DNA of 64,000 nt from Thioclava marina (GCF_002020135.1 NZ_MPZS01000001.1:1612001-1676000), one strand, 5' to 3'; counted from the first letter of the stretch, positions 45,518 through 55,010 are shown. Made by a program: numbers and translations. The notes: generated by a model from the sequence alone, not told the origin.

Positions 45518-46420
45518 TCAAAGATTGAAGACGCGGCTCGGATGCACCTCGCCGGATTTGTAGATGCCCACGGCGAGCGGCTGGCCCTCGAAGCTGACCC
45601 AGACCTCATCGCCCCATTCGGCCTCGCCCGGCAGAACCATGCCCGGGTTGCCGTTCTTCAGCCGCACCGCGCCCTCGGGTGTGGCCTTGAGCTGCGGCAA
45701 ATCTTCCAGGCCCAGCTCCACCGGCAAAAGTTTCGCGTCGAGCTCGGGCGTCTTTGCCAGCTCGTCGATCTGCTCGATCGTCATCCCGTCGCTTGCCTCG
45801 AAGGGCCCCGACCATTCGCGGCGCAGCCAGAGTACATGACCGAGACAGCCCAGCTTCTGCCCCAGATCGCGCGCGATGGAACGCACATAGCCACCCTTGC
45901 CGCAAACCAGTTCCAGCTCGACCGTATCGGCATCGGGGCGCGCCAGCATCACGAGGCTTTCCACGTAAAGGGGCCGCGCGGCGAGATCCATTTCCTCGCC
46001 TGCACGCGCAAGCGCATAGGCGCGCTCGCCATCGACCTTCACGGCGGAGAATTGCGGCGGGACCTGTTCGATATCGCCCTCGAACGCCTTGAGCGCCTCT
46101 GCGATCTCGTCATCCGTGGGGCGCAGATCGGAGGTCTGGGTCACCTCGCCCTCGGCATCGTCGGTCTTGGTCGCCGCCCCGAGCCGCACCTGAAACCGGT
46201 AGCATTTCAGCGCATCGGTGATGAAAGGCACGGTCTTCGTGGCCTCGCCCAGCGCCACCGCAAGAACCCCCGTCGCCGCCGGATCGAGCGTGCCTGCATG
46301 GCCTGCCTTCTTCGCACCCAGCGCCCAGCGCACCTTGTTCACCACCGAGGTCGAGGTGATGCCTGCGGGTTTGTCCACGATGAGCCAGCCGGAAATATCG
46401 CGGCCTTTCTTGCGTGCCAT
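45518..46420 (-). CDS. truB: tRNA pseudouridine(55) synthase
   Basis: A 300-residue TruB, which makes pseudouridine 55 in the T loop of tRNAs. Seen: [21 protein letters not shown] (residues 11-31), the catalytic Asp in [17 protein letters not shown] (about 37-53), [15 protein letters not shown] and [16 protein letters not shown] (about 203-218). A short C-terminal domain follows. It lies downstream of rbfA as in most proteobacteria, with one extra gene between. Confidence 0.95.
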   Translation of the reverse strand: MARKKGRDISGWLIVDKPAGITSTSVVNKVRWALGAKKAGHAGTLDPAATGVLAVALGEATKTVPFITDALKCYRFQVRLGAATKTDDAEGEVTQTSDLRPTDDEIAEALKAFEGDIEQVPPQFSAVKVDGERAYALARAGEEMDLAARPLYVESLVMLARPDADTVELELVCGKGGYVRSIARDLGQKLGCLGHVLWLRREWSGPFEASDGMTIEQIDELAKTPELDAKLLPVELGLEDLPQLKATPEGAVRLKNGNPGMVLPGEAEWGDEVWVSFEGQPLAVGIYKSGEVHPSRVFNL

Positions 46421-46472
46421 GGGGCCTCCTTCGCGTTCGAGCCGCGCCTGCTAGCCCAAGGGGCGCGCCGCG

Positions 46473-47222
46473 TCAATCGGCAGGGCTTGGCGGCGCAGGC
46501 GCGATCAGCGCCACGATCGGCCCCATCGGCAGCCCCAGATCCTCACGCCCCTGATCGGGGATTGTGAGCCGCGAGACCTTGCCATCGAGGTAAAGCGCGT
46601 TCGGCGTCTTCAGGTCATCGCGGAAGAGCCGCGCGAATTCGTGGAAGGTGACGGGCGCATCCGAGATCGCGAAATAGGCGGTCTGGCCGTCCGCCGAAAC
46701 GCCCACCCCGTTGCGAATATGTTTCGACGTGCCGTCTTCGAGGAACTTCGGATGCAACGCCCCGTCGATCACCAGCATCGGGCCCGATTGGGTCGCATAA
46801 TCGCAGCTTGGCGGATCGGCGGCGAAAGCGCGCGATTCCACCACCGAAAACCCTTTGCCGATACAGAACACACCATTCGGCAGCAGCCCGAAATTCCCCG
46901 GCCCTTCGGAAGTGACGATCTTGTGCAGCTCCTCACCGCCTTCGATGAACAACCCCACCGGCTTTCTATCGGGATGATACATCCCGGCATTCATCGCGAA
47001 GACGATTTGATCGCCTGCGGGGATCACTTCGGAAAGCCGCTCGGGCGTGCCGATCAGATTGCCATCCGCATCATCGAGGAAAAGCCGCAGGTCATCCCCG
47101 GCATGGGCCTCGCAGACCGTATAGCGCGTGTCATCAAAGCTCAGATCGCGACAGGGCGCCTGCGCGAAGGCAGGCCCGGCCAGCAGCGCCAGCGCCGCCG
47201 CCCTATTCCAGATCGTCGTCAT
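46473..47222 (-). CDS. phosphodiester glycosidase family (DUF2233) exported protein
   Basis: A 249-residue protein with a signal peptide (AAALALLAGPAFAQA). The mature part is a NAGPA/DUF2233 domain: VFAMNAGMYHPDRKPVGLFIEGGEEL (landmarks MNAGM and PVGL), GVFCIGKGFSVVES, ATQSGPMLVIDG and NALYLDGKVSRL. Relatives include the uncovering enzyme of mannose 6-phosphate and bacterial phosphodiester glycosidases. The substrate here is unknown; the enzyme should act in the periplasm. The ATG at 47222 lies inside rbfA (20-base overlap), so the gene is tied to rbfA expression although its role seems unrelated. Confidence 0.8.
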   Translation of the reverse strand: MTTIWNRAAALALLAGPAFAQAPCRDLSFDDTRYTVCEAHAGDDLRLFLDDADGNLIGTPERLSEVIPAGDQIVFAMNAGMYHPDRKPVGLFIEGGEELHKIVTSEGPGNFGLLPNGVFCIGKGFSVVESRAFAADPPSCDYATQSGPMLVIDGALHPKFLEDGTSKHIRNGVGVSADGQTAYFAISDAPVTFHEFARLFRDDLKTPNALYLDGKVSRLTIPDQGREDLGLPMGPIVALIAPAPPSPAD

Positions 47223-47625
47223 CTTCCTCGCGCGCGGCGATGTCGCGCTGCACAGTCTCGTCGGAAAACAGCCGCCGCGTCTCGTCCAGCCGGTCATAGG
47301 TCTCGTCCAGCCGGAACCGCAGGTCGGGGCTGTATTTCGCGGTCATTTCCTTGCCCAGCAGGTGCCGCAACTCGCCCTTGTTGCGCGCCAGCGCCGCGAT
47401 CAGCTCCTTAGCACCCTGCCCACCCAGCGGCGTGACGTAAGCGGTCGCCACCTTCAGATCGGGCGAACAACGCACCTCGCCCACCGTCACCGAGATCCGG
47501 TTGAGATCGGGGTCATGCACATCGCCACGCAACAGGATGTCCGACAGCGTGCGCCGGATCAGTTCGCCCATGCGGAGCTGACGTTGCGAGGGGCCTTCGC
47601 CCGAGGAGAAGCGGTTCTTTGCCAT
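47203..47625 (-). CDS. rbfA: ribosome-binding factor A
   Basis: A 140-residue RbfA, a KH-like factor needed for 30S maturation and 16S processing. Seen: [22 protein letters not shown] (about residues 13-34), [25 protein letters not shown] (landmarks [12 protein letters not shown]) and [28 protein letters not shown] very acidic tail (REEDDDDLE) ends it. The ATG at 47625 is preferred to a GTG at 47634. It leads the rbfA-truB-rpsO string and is divergent from dapB, with about 100 bases between. Confidence 0.94.
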   Translation of the reverse strand: MAKNRFSSGEGPSQRQLRMGELIRRTLSDILLRGDVHDPDLNRISVTVGEVRCSPDLKVATAYVTPLGGQGAKELIAALARNKGELRHLLGKEMTAKYSPDLRFRLDETYDRLDETRRLFSDETVQRDIAAREEDDDDLE

Positions 47626-47723
47626 GGCGCTCACATAGGGCGTCTGAAGCCCTTGCGCAACTGCGCCTTTGCCAAGCCCGCCTGCACAAGCTAGAGAACG
47701 CGCAACTGCGTAAGGAGAGAGAC

Positions 47724-48533
47724 ATGAGCGATCTGCCGGGCATCGTGATCACCGGGGCGTCGGGCCGGATGGGCCAGATGCTGATCCGCACCGTGACCGA
47801 GAGCGACAAGGCGCGCCTGGTCGGCGCGGTCGAACGTGCGGGCCATGACTGGATCGGTCAGGATCTGGGCACGGCCATGGGCGGCGCGCCCAGCGGCGTG
47901 ATCGTCACCGACGATCCGCTCGAGGCGTTTTCCGGCGCGCAGGCCGTGATCGACTTCACCGCTCCCGCGGCCACGCGTGAATTCGCGAAACTCGCGGCTC
48001 AGGCCCGGCTCACCCATGTGATCGGCACGACCGGTATGGACGAAGATGACATCGCCGCGCTGAAGCCTTGCGCGCGCCACGCGGTGATCGTGCGCGCGGG
48101 CAATATGAGCCTCGGGGTGAACCTGCTGACGCAACTGACGAAGAAGGTCGCTCAGGCGCTCGATGCCGATTGGGATATCGAGGTGATCGAGGCGCATCAC
48201 AACAAAAAGGTCGACGCCCCCTCCGGCACCGCGCTGATGCTGGGCGAGGCCGCCGCCGAAGGCCGGGGCATCGCTCTCTCGGAAAACCGCGAATCGGGCC
48301 GCGACGGCATTACCGGCGCGCGCAAGCGCGGGGCGATCGGCTTCTCGGCCATCCGTGGCGGCGATATCGTGGGCGAGCATGACGTGCTTTTCGCCGGCCT
48401 TGGCGAGCGCATCATCCTGCGTCATGTCGCGACCGACCGCGCGATCTTCGCACGCGGCGCGCTCAAGGCCGCGCTCTGGGGTCAGGACAAGGCCCCCGGC
48501 GAATATGACATGATGGACGTGCTGGGGCTCTGA
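47724..48533 (+). CDS. dapB: 4-hydroxy-tetrahydrodipicolinate reductase
   Basis: A 269-residue DapB of the lysine/diaminopimelate pathway. Seen: the NAD(P)H site [17 protein letters not shown] (residues 6-22), [13 protein letters not shown] (about 100-112) and the signature [20 protein letters not shown] (about 156-175) with the catalytic His pair and Lys. AAGGAGAGAGAC precedes the ATG. It is transcribed alone and is followed by a triplicated repeat element. Confidence 0.96.
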   Translation: MSDLPGIVITGASGRMGQMLIRTVTESDKARLVGAVERAGHDWIGQDLGTAMGGAPSGVIVTDDPLEAFSGAQAVIDFTAPAATREFAKLAAQARLTHVIGTTGMDEDDIAALKPCARHAVIVRAGNMSLGVNLLTQLTKKVAQALDADWDIEVIEAHHNKKVDAPSGTALMLGEAAAEGRGIALSENRESGRDGITGARKRGAIGFSAIRGGDIVGEHDVLFAGLGERIILRHVATDRAIFARGALKAALWGQDKAPGEYDMMDVLGL

Positions 48534-48546
48534 ACCGCGGCCCCTT

Positions 48547-48706
48547 CCTCTTGGTTCAAATATCCCGGGGGTGAGGCGCATCGCGCCGAGGGGGCGGCGC
48601 CCCCTCTCTGTCTGAGAAATGTCGCCATCCGGCGACGGGGGGCAGCGCCCCCTCTTTGTCCGGAAAATGTCGCCATCCGGCGACGGGGGGCAGCGCCCCC
48701 CTCTCC
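48547..48706 (-). repeat. three tandem double-hairpin repeat units between dapB and the DUF1674 gene
   Basis: Units of 47-48 bases (48590-48636, 48637-48684 and a partial third from 48685) each contain a GGGGGC...GCCCCC palindrome and, in two, the hairpin GTCGCC-ATCC-GGCGAC. The minus-strand reading of the array ends in CCCGGGATATTTGAACCAAG (48550-48569). It is convergent to dapB and follows the DUF1674 gene, so it probably forms the 3' end of one or both mRNAs. Confidence 0.7.
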
Positions 48707-48728
48707 GGCCGCTCCGCCGGAACAACGC

Positions 48729-48914
48729 TCAGAAGTCGATCGCGATACCCTTCTTCTCCCAATCGCCGTAGCGCACGGGTTCGGGACCGTCGCGACCGCC
48801 AAGCTCGGTCGGCAGCTCCATCTCTTTGGCTTTCCTGCGGCGTTCTTCGGCCTCGGCCAGCGCGCGGATCGCTGCGGGTGGCAGCTCGCGCTTTTCTTCG
48901 GGCTGATCGGACAT
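48729..48914 (-). CDS. DUF1674 small protein (SDHAF4-like)
   Basis: A 61-residue protein ending in LPTELGGRDGPEPVRYGDWEKKGIAIDF (landmarks ELGGRDGPEPVRYGDWE and the final IAIDF). This is the signature of DUF1674, related to the mitochondrial succinate dehydrogenase assembly factor 4. A charged helical N terminus (ALAEAEERRRKAKE) precedes it. A role in protecting flavinylated SdhA is likely from the family but not shown here. The ATG at 48914 follows GGACAGGGCA. It is divergent from the RsmB-like gene, 81 bases away. Confidence 0.85.
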   Translation of the reverse strand: MSDQPEEKRELPPAAIRALAEAEERRRKAKEMELPTELGGRDGPEPVRYGDWEKKGIAIDF

Positions 48915-48995
48915 TGCCCTGTCCTTCCTTGTCTGCGGATCGGGGCATGATATAGGCCTGCGCTCAAGCCGCAACAAGCCAGGAAGCCGCAGCCC

Positions 48996-50267
48996 ATGTC
49001 CAGACCCGACCCCGCGCGCCGCGCCGCCCTCGGCCTGATTGTCGGCGTTCTCGAGGATCACGAGAGCCTTGCCGACCAGATCGGTGCGGAGGCGCTCGAC
49101 GGGTTGGAGCCCGCGCAACGCGCCCGCGCCCAGCGCCTCGCAACGACGACGCTGCGCCATATGGGCCGCGCGGACCGGATCCTCAAACCGCATCTGCGCC
49201 GCCGCGCGCCGACCGATGTGATGGCGCTGCTGCGATTGGCGACGGTCGAACTGCTGGAAGAGAAACAGGCCCCGCATGGTGTGGTCGATGCCGCCGTGAC
49301 GCTGGTGAAATCGGCCGGACCGAAGGTGCGCAGCTTCTCGGGGCTGGTGAATGCGGTGCTGCGCAAGGTGGCCGAGGAAGGCGACAAATGGGAGGCCATC
49401 CCGGCCCCCGAGATGCCCGGCTGGCTGCGTGGGCGCGTGATGTCTGCCTTCGGCAAGAAGGCCGCGCAGGCGATGGAACTCGCGCATCTGGCCGGGGCGC
49501 CGCTCGATCTGAGCGCGAAGGAAGATGCGGCAGGCTGGGCGGAACGGCTGGGCGCGGAACTGCTGCCTACCGGCTCGCTGCGCTTGCATGAGGCCGGCAA
49601 GGTCTCGGACCTGCCCGGTTTCGAGGACGGCGCATGGTGGGTACAGGACGCGGCGGCGGCCCTGCCCGCGAAGCTGCTCGCTCCCGCAACCGGCGCCAGT
49701 GTGCTCGACCTTTGCGCCGCGCCGGGCGGCAAGACGCTGCAACTGGCAAGCGCCGGGGCGGAGGTCACCGCGCTCGATATTTCCGAGGCCCGTCTGGAAC
49801 GGCTCGCCGAGAACCTCGACCGGATGCAGCTCGAGGCCGAGGTGATCGCAGCCGATGCGCTGGACTGGGAACCCGAGGCACCGTTCGATGCGATCCTGCT
49901 CGACGCGCCATGCTCGGCCACCGGCACGATCCGCCGCCACCCCGACCTGCCCTTCATCAAGGACGGCGGCTCGATCAAACCGCTCTTTGCCCTGCAGGAA
50001 CAACTCCTCGATCGCGCTCTGCAATGGCTCAAACCCGGCGGCACGCTGGTTTATGCAACCTGCTCGCTTCTGCCCGAAGAGGGCGAGGCACAGATCAAGG
50101 CGGCACTCGCGCGTCATCCAGACCTCAGCGTCATTCGCCCCGACCTTCCCGGCATCGAACCCGACTGGATAACTGAGGAAGGCGGCCTGCGCCTGCGGCC
50201 CGATTATTGGCCCGAGCGCGGCGGCATGGACGGGTTCTACATGGCGAAGCTGCAACGCTCGGCCTGA
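48996..50267 (+). CDS. rsmB: RsmB/NOP family rRNA cytosine-C5 methyltransferase
   Basis: A 423-residue protein with an N-terminal NusB-like helical domain (about residues 1-135) and a C-terminal SAM-dependent m5C methyltransferase domain. Seen: SVLDLCAAPGGKTLQLASAG (motif I, about 233-252), the Cys of LLDAPCSATGTIRRHPDL (motif IV, about 302-319) and the catalytic Cys of YATCSLLPEEGEAQI (motif VI, about 351-365). The NusB-plus-Fmu layout is that of RsmB, which methylates 16S rRNA C967, so the symbol is likely but not certain. The heparinase-like gene follows. Confidence 0.87.
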   Translation: MSRPDPARRAALGLIVGVLEDHESLADQIGAEALDGLEPAQRARAQRLATTTLRHMGRADRILKPHLRRRAPTDVMALLRLATVELLEEKQAPHGVVDAAVTLVKSAGPKVRSFSGLVNAVLRKVAEEGDKWEAIPAPEMPGWLRGRVMSAFGKKAAQAMELAHLAGAPLDLSAKEDAAGWAERLGAELLPTGSLRLHEAGKVSDLPGFEDGAWWVQDAAAALPAKLLAPATGASVLDLCAAPGGKTLQLASAGAEVTALDISEARLERLAENLDRMQLEAEVIAADALDWEPEAPFDAILLDAPCSATGTIRRHPDLPFIKDGGSIKPLFALQEQLLDRALQWLKPGGTLVYATCSLLPEEGEAQIKAALARHPDLSVIRPDLPGIEPDWITEEGGLRLRPDYWPERGGMDGFYMAKLQRSA

Positions 50268-50356
50268 ACCCGCATCGCAGACGGTGACAGGTCGCGCCTG
50301 CGTGAGTAACGTGAGCGCATCCCCCCGACAGAAGGGCTTCTCGAGCGGCAACAGGA

Positions 50357-52078
50357 ATGGGCAAGGACACTTCCGGATCGACGGCGAAACTCGACACGGC
50401 GCTCAACCGCCTTGCCGCCGCACGCGCGGGACGCGCCCGCCCCGCCACCGGGTTCGTCAGCCAGCCCGAGCCGCGCACGATCGGCTCCTTCGCCAAGGGG
50501 CGGCAGCTCATTCAGGGAAATTTCCTCTTCGCGGGCTTCCTGATCGAAGGCCCCGGCGTGAACATCTGGGATCTGCCGATGCCCGATCCCGCGTTTGAGG
50601 AGGCGTTGCAGGGTTGCGGCTGGCTCGATGACCTCGCCGCCGTGGGCGACCGAGAGGCGCGGATCCGCGCGCAGGATTGGGTCTTTGGCTGGATCGACCG
50701 CTTCGGCGGCGGCAAGGGTCCGGGCTGGACGCCTGATCTGACCGGTCGACGGCTGATCCGCTGGATCAACCACGCGATCTTGCTGCTCAACGGGCGCGAG
50801 CGCGACGATTCCGACCGGTTCTTCCGCACGCTCGGCCAGCAGACGATCTTCCTGTCGAAACGCTGGACCAGCACCGCGCCCGGCCTGCCGCGCTTCGAAG
50901 CTCTGACGGGTCTGATCTATGCAGGTCTCGCGCTGACCGGGATGGAGCGCCACGCGGCCCCCGCGATCGAGGCGCTGACAAAGGAATGCGAGGCGCAGAT
51001 CGACGCCGAGGGCGGCCTTCCGACGCGCTGCCCCGAAGAGCTGCTCGAAGTCCTGACGCTGCTCAATTGGGCGAATGAGGCCCTGATCACCGCGGGACGC
51101 ACCCCGCCGGGGGCGTTGCGAGACTCAATCTCGCGGATCGCGCCCACCCTGCGCGCGCTGCGCCATTCGGACGGGGCGCTGGCCCGCTTTCACGGCGGCG
51201 GGCGCGGGCTCGAGGGGCGGCTTGACGCCGCACTCTCGGCCACCGGCATTCGCGGCGTTCGGCGCGAGCCGATGGCGATGGGCTTCGTGCGCATGCAGGG
51301 CGGACGCAGCTCGCTCATCATCGACGCGGCACGACCGCCGCAGGGGCTGGCCTCGGCCAATGCCCATGCCTCGACGCTGGCTTTCGAGCTTACCTCGAGC
51401 CGCCGCCCGATGATCGTCAATTGCGGATCGGGCGCGCATTTCGGCCGTGACTGGCATCGCGCGGGCCGCGCCACGGCCAGCCATTCCACGCTTTCGATCT
51501 ATGGCTATTCCTCCTCCCGTCTCGGGCCGGAACGGCTCTTTGGTCGCGCCCCGCGCGCCTATCTCGACAAGACGCCGAAAGATGTCTGGGCCCGCACCGA
51601 CGACGCGACCGAGTCGGGCATGATCTTCGGCCATGACGGCTATACCGAGACCCACGGCATGACCCATATCCGTGAGCTCGACCTGAGCACGGACGGACGT
51701 GAACTGCGCGGGCGCGACACGCTCGGCGCAATGACACCCCAGGATATCGCCCGCTTCGAGCAGATCTTCGAACGCGAGGGGCTGCGCGGCATCCCCTTCG
51801 ACATCCGGTTCCACCTTCATCCTGATTGCGACGCGACGCTGGACATGGGCGGCACCGCCGTCTCGGTCGCGCTGCGCTCGGGTGAGATCTGGGTTTTCCG
51901 TCACGATGGCGTGGCCGATCTGGCGCTGGAGCCTTCGGTCTACCTCGAAAAGGGACGCATTCGCCCCCGCGCGAGCCTGCAAATCGTGCTTTCGAGCAAG
52001 GTTCTTGATCGCGCCTGCCAGATTGGCTGGACCTTTTCGCAAGCACGCGATAACCCCTCGGCCATCGTCGCGCCCTGA
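50357..52078 (+). CDS. heparinase II/III family protein
   Basis: A 573-residue protein of the heparinase II/III (alginate-lyase-like) family. The N-terminal half is alpha/alpha-toroid-like (LIRWINHAILLLNGRERDD, LSKRWTSTAPGLPRFEALTG). The C-terminal half is a beta domain with IVNCGSGAHFGRDWHRAGRATASHSTLSI, whose landmarks are NCGSGAHFG and ASHSTL, and RFHLHPDCDATL. No signal peptide is visible, which is common for this Rhodobacterales group and argues against a secreted lyase. Substrate is unknown. Its place between rsmB and purH is conserved in relatives as far as I recall. Confidence 0.85.
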   Translation: MGKDTSGSTAKLDTALNRLAAARAGRARPATGFVSQPEPRTIGSFAKGRQLIQGNFLFAGFLIEGPGVNIWDLPMPDPAFEEALQGCGWLDDLAAVGDREARIRAQDWVFGWIDRFGGGKGPGWTPDLTGRRLIRWINHAILLLNGRERDDSDRFFRTLGQQTIFLSKRWTSTAPGLPRFEALTGLIYAGLALTGMERHAAPAIEALTKECEAQIDAEGGLPTRCPEELLEVLTLLNWANEALITAGRTPPGALRDSISRIAPTLRALRHSDGALARFHGGGRGLEGRLDAALSATGIRGVRREPMAMGFVRMQGGRSSLIIDAARPPQGLASANAHASTLAFELTSSRRPMIVNCGSGAHFGRDWHRAGRATASHSTLSIYGYSSSRLGPERLFGRAPRAYLDKTPKDVWARTDDATESGMIFGHDGYTETHGMTHIRELDLSTDGRELRGRDTLGAMTPQDIARFEQIFEREGLRGIPFDIRFHLHPDCDATLDMGGTAVSVALRSGEIWVFRHDGVADLALEPSVYLEKGRIRPRASLQIVLSSKVLDRACQIGWTFSQARDNPSAIVAP

Positions 52079-52095
52079 CCTTGGGGCAGATCCCG

Positions 52096-52126
52096 AGGCT
52101 CACAGGGTGCCCCCTGACCTGAGCCT
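52096..52126 (+). promoter_or_regulatory. stem-loop in the purH leader
   Basis: AGGCTCA (52096-52102) pairs with TGAGCCT (52120-52126), and inside it CAGGG (52103-52107) pairs with CCCTG (52112-52116). The hairpin ends five bases before the purH Shine-Dalgarno and has no U tract. It could shape purH translation or protect the upstream mRNA end. Confidence 0.45.
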
Positions 52127-52144
52127 TGCGAGGAGCTGCTGCCC

Positions 52145-53731
52145 GTGACCCGCCCGATCCCCCTCACCCGTGCGCTGATTTCCGTTTCCGACAAGACCGG
52201 ACTGGTCGAGTTCGCCCAGGCGCTCGCCGCGCGCGGCGTGGAACTGCTGTCCACCGGCGGCACCGCCAAGACGCTGCGCGAAGCAGGCCTGAGCGTGCGC
52301 GACGTGGCGGACGTGACGGGCTTTCCGGAAATGATGGATGGCCGCGTGAAGACGCTGCACCCGAAAGTGCATGGCGGCCTGCTCGCGCTGCGCGACAACG
52401 AAGAACACCTCGCCGCGATGAAAGCCCATCAGATCGAGGCGATCGACCTGCTGGTGGTCAACCTCTACCCGTTCGAGGAAACCGTCGCGAAGGGCGCCGA
52501 TTACGAGACCTGCATCGAGAATATCGACATCGGCGGCCCGGCGATGATCCGGGCTGCGGCGAAGAACCATGCTTTCGTCTCGACCGTGGTGGATGTGGAA
52601 GATTACGCCACCGTGTTGGCCGAGCTTGACGCCAATGACGGCGCGACCTCCTACCCCTTCCGCCAGCGCCTCGCCCAGATCGCCTATGCGCGCACCGCCG
52701 CCTATGACGCGGCCGTCTCGACCTGGATGGCGGGCGCCATCGGCGAAGAGACCCCGCGCCGCCGCGCCTTCGCGGGCAAGCTCGCGCAGACGCTGCGCTA
52801 CGGCGAAAACCCGCACCAGCAGGCGGCCTTCTACCTCGACGGTACGAACCGTCCGGGCGTGGCGACCGCCAAGCAGATTCAGGGCAAGGAACTGAGCTAC
52901 AACAACATCAACGACACCGATGCCGCGTTTGAACTCGTCTCGGAATTCGGCACCGACAAGCCCGCCGTCGCCATCATCAAACACGCCAACCCCTGCGGCG
53001 TGGCGACCGGCGAGACCGTGATCGAGGCCTATAAGCGCGCCTTCGACTGCGACCGCACCTCGGCCTTCGGCGGCATCATCGCACTGAACCAGACCCTCGA
53101 CGCGGCCACCGCCGAAGAGATCACCAAGATCTTCTCGGAAGTCATCATCGCGCCCGCCGTGGACGAGGCGGCGAAGGAAGTCATCGCGAAGAAGAAAAAC
53201 GTGCGCCTGCTGGAAACCGGCGGCCTGCCCGACACCACCGCGCCGATCACCACCTACCGTCAGGTCGCGGGTGGCTTCCTCGTGCAGGACAAGGACAATG
53301 GCGTGATCACGCTCGACGACCTGAAGGTCGTGACCGAGCGCCAGCCCTCCGAGCAGGAACTCAAAGACCTGCTGTTTGCGTGGAAAGTCGCGAAACACGT
53401 CAAGTCGAACGCGATCATCTACGTCAAGGACGGCGCGACCGTCGGCGTGGGCGCAGGCCAGATGAGCCGCGTCGACTCGACCCGGATCGCCGCGCGCAAG
53501 GCCAAGGACATGATGGAGGCCTGCGGCATGGCCGAGACGCCCACCAAGGGCTCGGTCGTGGCCTCGGATGCGTTCTTCCCCTTCGCCGACGGCCTGATCA
53601 CCGCGGCTGAGGCGGGCGCCACCGCGATCATCCAGCCGGGCGGCTCGATGCGCGATCAGGAAGTGATCGACGCGGCCAACGAGCGCGGCCTCGCGATGGT
53701 CTTCACCGGAATGCGCCATTTCCGCCACTGA
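52145..53731 (+). CDS. purH: bifunctional AICAR formyltransferase/IMP cyclohydrolase
   Basis: A 528-residue PurH that carries out the last two steps of IMP synthesis. The N-terminal IMP cyclohydrolase part shows [18 protein letters not shown] (residues 9-26), [28 protein letters not shown] (about 65-79). The C-terminal AICAR transformylase part shows [14 protein letters not shown] (about 217-230), [13 protein letters not shown] (about 278-290) with catalytic Lys-His, and DAFFPFADG. The start is GTG after GAGGAG. Hairpins flank the gene on both sides. Confidence 0.97.
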   Translation: MTRPIPLTRALISVSDKTGLVEFAQALAARGVELLSTGGTAKTLREAGLSVRDVADVTGFPEMMDGRVKTLHPKVHGGLLALRDNEEHLAAMKAHQIEAIDLLVVNLYPFEETVAKGADYETCIENIDIGGPAMIRAAAKNHAFVSTVVDVEDYATVLAELDANDGATSYPFRQRLAQIAYARTAAYDAAVSTWMAGAIGEETPRRRAFAGKLAQTLRYGENPHQQAAFYLDGTNRPGVATAKQIQGKELSYNNINDTDAAFELVSEFGTDKPAVAIIKHANPCGVATGETVIEAYKRAFDCDRTSAFGGIIALNQTLDAATAEEITKIFSEVIIAPAVDEAAKEVIAKKKNVRLLETGGLPDTTAPITTYRQVAGGFLVQDKDNGVITLDDLKVVTERQPSEQELKDLLFAWKVAKHVKSNAIIYVKDGATVGVGAGQMSRVDSTRIAARKAKDMMEACGMAETPTKGSVVASDAFFPFADGLITAAEAGATAIIQPGGSMRDQEVIDAANERGLAMVFTGMRHFRH

Positions 53732-53745
53732 TCTGTCGATTTCTG

Positions 53746-53774
53746 CGCGTAGCCCGGCGACACCGGGCTGCGCG
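53746..53774 (+). other. strong hairpin between purH and lspA
   Basis: CGCGTAGCCCGG (53746-53757) pairs with CCGGGCTGCGCG (53763-53774) through 12 pairs including one G-U, loop CGACA. No U tract follows, so it is more likely a 3'-end stabiliser or processing site than a terminator. Confidence 0.55.
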
Positions 53775-53813
53775 GAGAATGCAGCGCGGACAAGGGACAG
53801 GACAAACAGAACA

Positions 53814-54293
53814 ATGCGGCTTGCAGCGAAAGTGACGGCGGGGGTGCTGATCCTCGATCAGGTCACCAAATATATCGTGGTGCAGGGGCTCCATCTTGAC
53901 CGGTTGGGCGCGATCGACGTAATCCCGCCCTTCCTCAATTTCCGCATGGCCTGGAATCGCGGCGTCAATTTCGGCCTGTTCTCGGGTGAGACCGATGCGA
54001 TGCGCTGGGTGCTGATCCTCGTGGCGCTGGCGATCTCGGCCTGGGTCTGGTTCTGGATCGCGCGCGAGCCGCATAGCCGCAAGGTTCATGTCTCGGCGGG
54101 GCTTCTCGTCGGAGGCGCCCTTGGCAATGTCGTCGATCGGCTCGTCTATGGCGCGGTGGCCGATTTCCTCAACATGTCGCTGCCGGGCTGGACGAACCCC
54201 TATTCGTTCAACGTGGCCGACATCACGATCTTCCTAGGCGCGGTGGGGCTTGTTCTCTTCACCGGCAAGGACAATCGCGCGACCGAGCGCTAG
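53814..54293 (+). CDS. lspA: lipoprotein signal peptidase
   Basis: A 159-residue, four-helix signal peptidase II, which cuts prolipoproteins in front of the lipidated Cys. The catalytic Asp pair lies in GGALGNVVDRLVYGAVADFL (about residues 100-119) and in NVADITIFLGAVGL (about 136-149). NWNRGVNFG-like AWNRGVNFGLFSG is also typical. The downstream lipoprotein gene (54366-54917) is one likely client. It follows purH by 82 bases with a hairpin between. Confidence 0.95.
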   Translation: MRLAAKVTAGVLILDQVTKYIVVQGLHLDRLGAIDVIPPFLNFRMAWNRGVNFGLFSGETDAMRWVLILVALAISAWVWFWIAREPHSRKVHVSAGLLVGGALGNVVDRLVYGAVADFLNMSLPGWTNPYSFNVADITIFLGAVGLVLFTGKDNRATER

Positions 54294-54365
54294 GTTGGTT
54301 TTTCGCAGGTGACGCCGCCTTCGTGTTGCGCTAAGACGGGGTCGGAACTGGGAAGGGAGTGGTCC

Positions 54366-54917
54366 ATGCAGGCTCGGATCGGCACGCTCGGAATCGCAAT
54401 GATGGCGGTTTTGACGCTGGCTGCCTGCGGCAACAACCGCGAGCCCAGCCTGATGAATCTGCGTTCCTCGCATCAGGGGCCGGACGAATTCGGCGTGTTG
54501 CCGACGAAGCCGCTCGAGATGCCAAAGGATCTCAGCGCCCTGCCCGCGCCCACGCCGGGCGGCAAGAACATCACCGATCCCACCCCCGAAGCCGATGCCG
54601 TCGCCGCACTTGGCGGAAATCCGCGCCGCCTCGACGAGAGCGGGCAGGTTCCCACAGGCGACCGCGCACTGGTCTCGGCCGCGTCGCGCTATGGCAGCCA
54701 GGCGGGCATCCGCCAGACCCTCGCCGCCGAGGATTACGAGTGGCGCAAGGATCATGACGGCCGCCTGCTCGAGCGTCTGCTGAGCGTCTCGGTCTATTAC
54801 AAGGCCTACAAGCCGATGGAGCTCGACCAGTCGGCCGAGCTTGAGCGTTGGCGCCGCCTTGGCATCATCACCCCTGCCGCTCCGCCCTCGGGCGAGGCGC
54901 AGCAGGAAGTGAAGTAA
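54366..54917 (+). CDS. DUF3035 lipoprotein
   Basis: A 183-residue lipoprotein with signal peptide and lipobox (VLTLAACGNN, lipidated Cys near residue 21). The mature part has the Pro-rich segment GPDEFGVLPTKPLEMPKDLSALPAPTPGG (landmarks EFGV and PTKPLEMP) and a helical C terminus, matching DUF3035, a family of unknown role in the envelope of alphaproteobacteria. The start at 54366 follows GGGAGTGG. The placement after lspA and before two M16 peptidase genes suggests an envelope protein unit. Confidence 0.82.
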   Translation: MQARIGTLGIAMMAVLTLAACGNNREPSLMNLRSSHQGPDEFGVLPTKPLEMPKDLSALPAPTPGGKNITDPTPEADAVAALGGNPRRLDESGQVPTGDRALVSAASRYGSQAGIRQTLAAEDYEWRKDHDGRLLERLLSVSVYYKAYKPMELDQSAELERWRRLGIITPAAPPSGEAQQEVK

Positions 54918-55010
54918 CACGAAATCCCATCACGAGACCGTCAGCGTGCTTTGCACGGCGCGCGGGAGTGCCTATCTTGCTCGCAACTGTGTCTTGTGAG
55001 GAGTTGGGCA

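Noticed and set aside
48551-48570. Possible tRNA fragment (TTGGTTCAAAT resembles a T loop)
   Set aside because: No acceptor, D or anticodon stems are around it, and the bases belong to the ATATTT...CCAAG repeat family read from the other strand.
48590-48706. Tandem repeats of 47-48 bases considered as a CRISPR array
   Set aside because: The units are almost identical throughout, with no variable spacers, and no cas genes are present. They are palindromic 3'-end elements.
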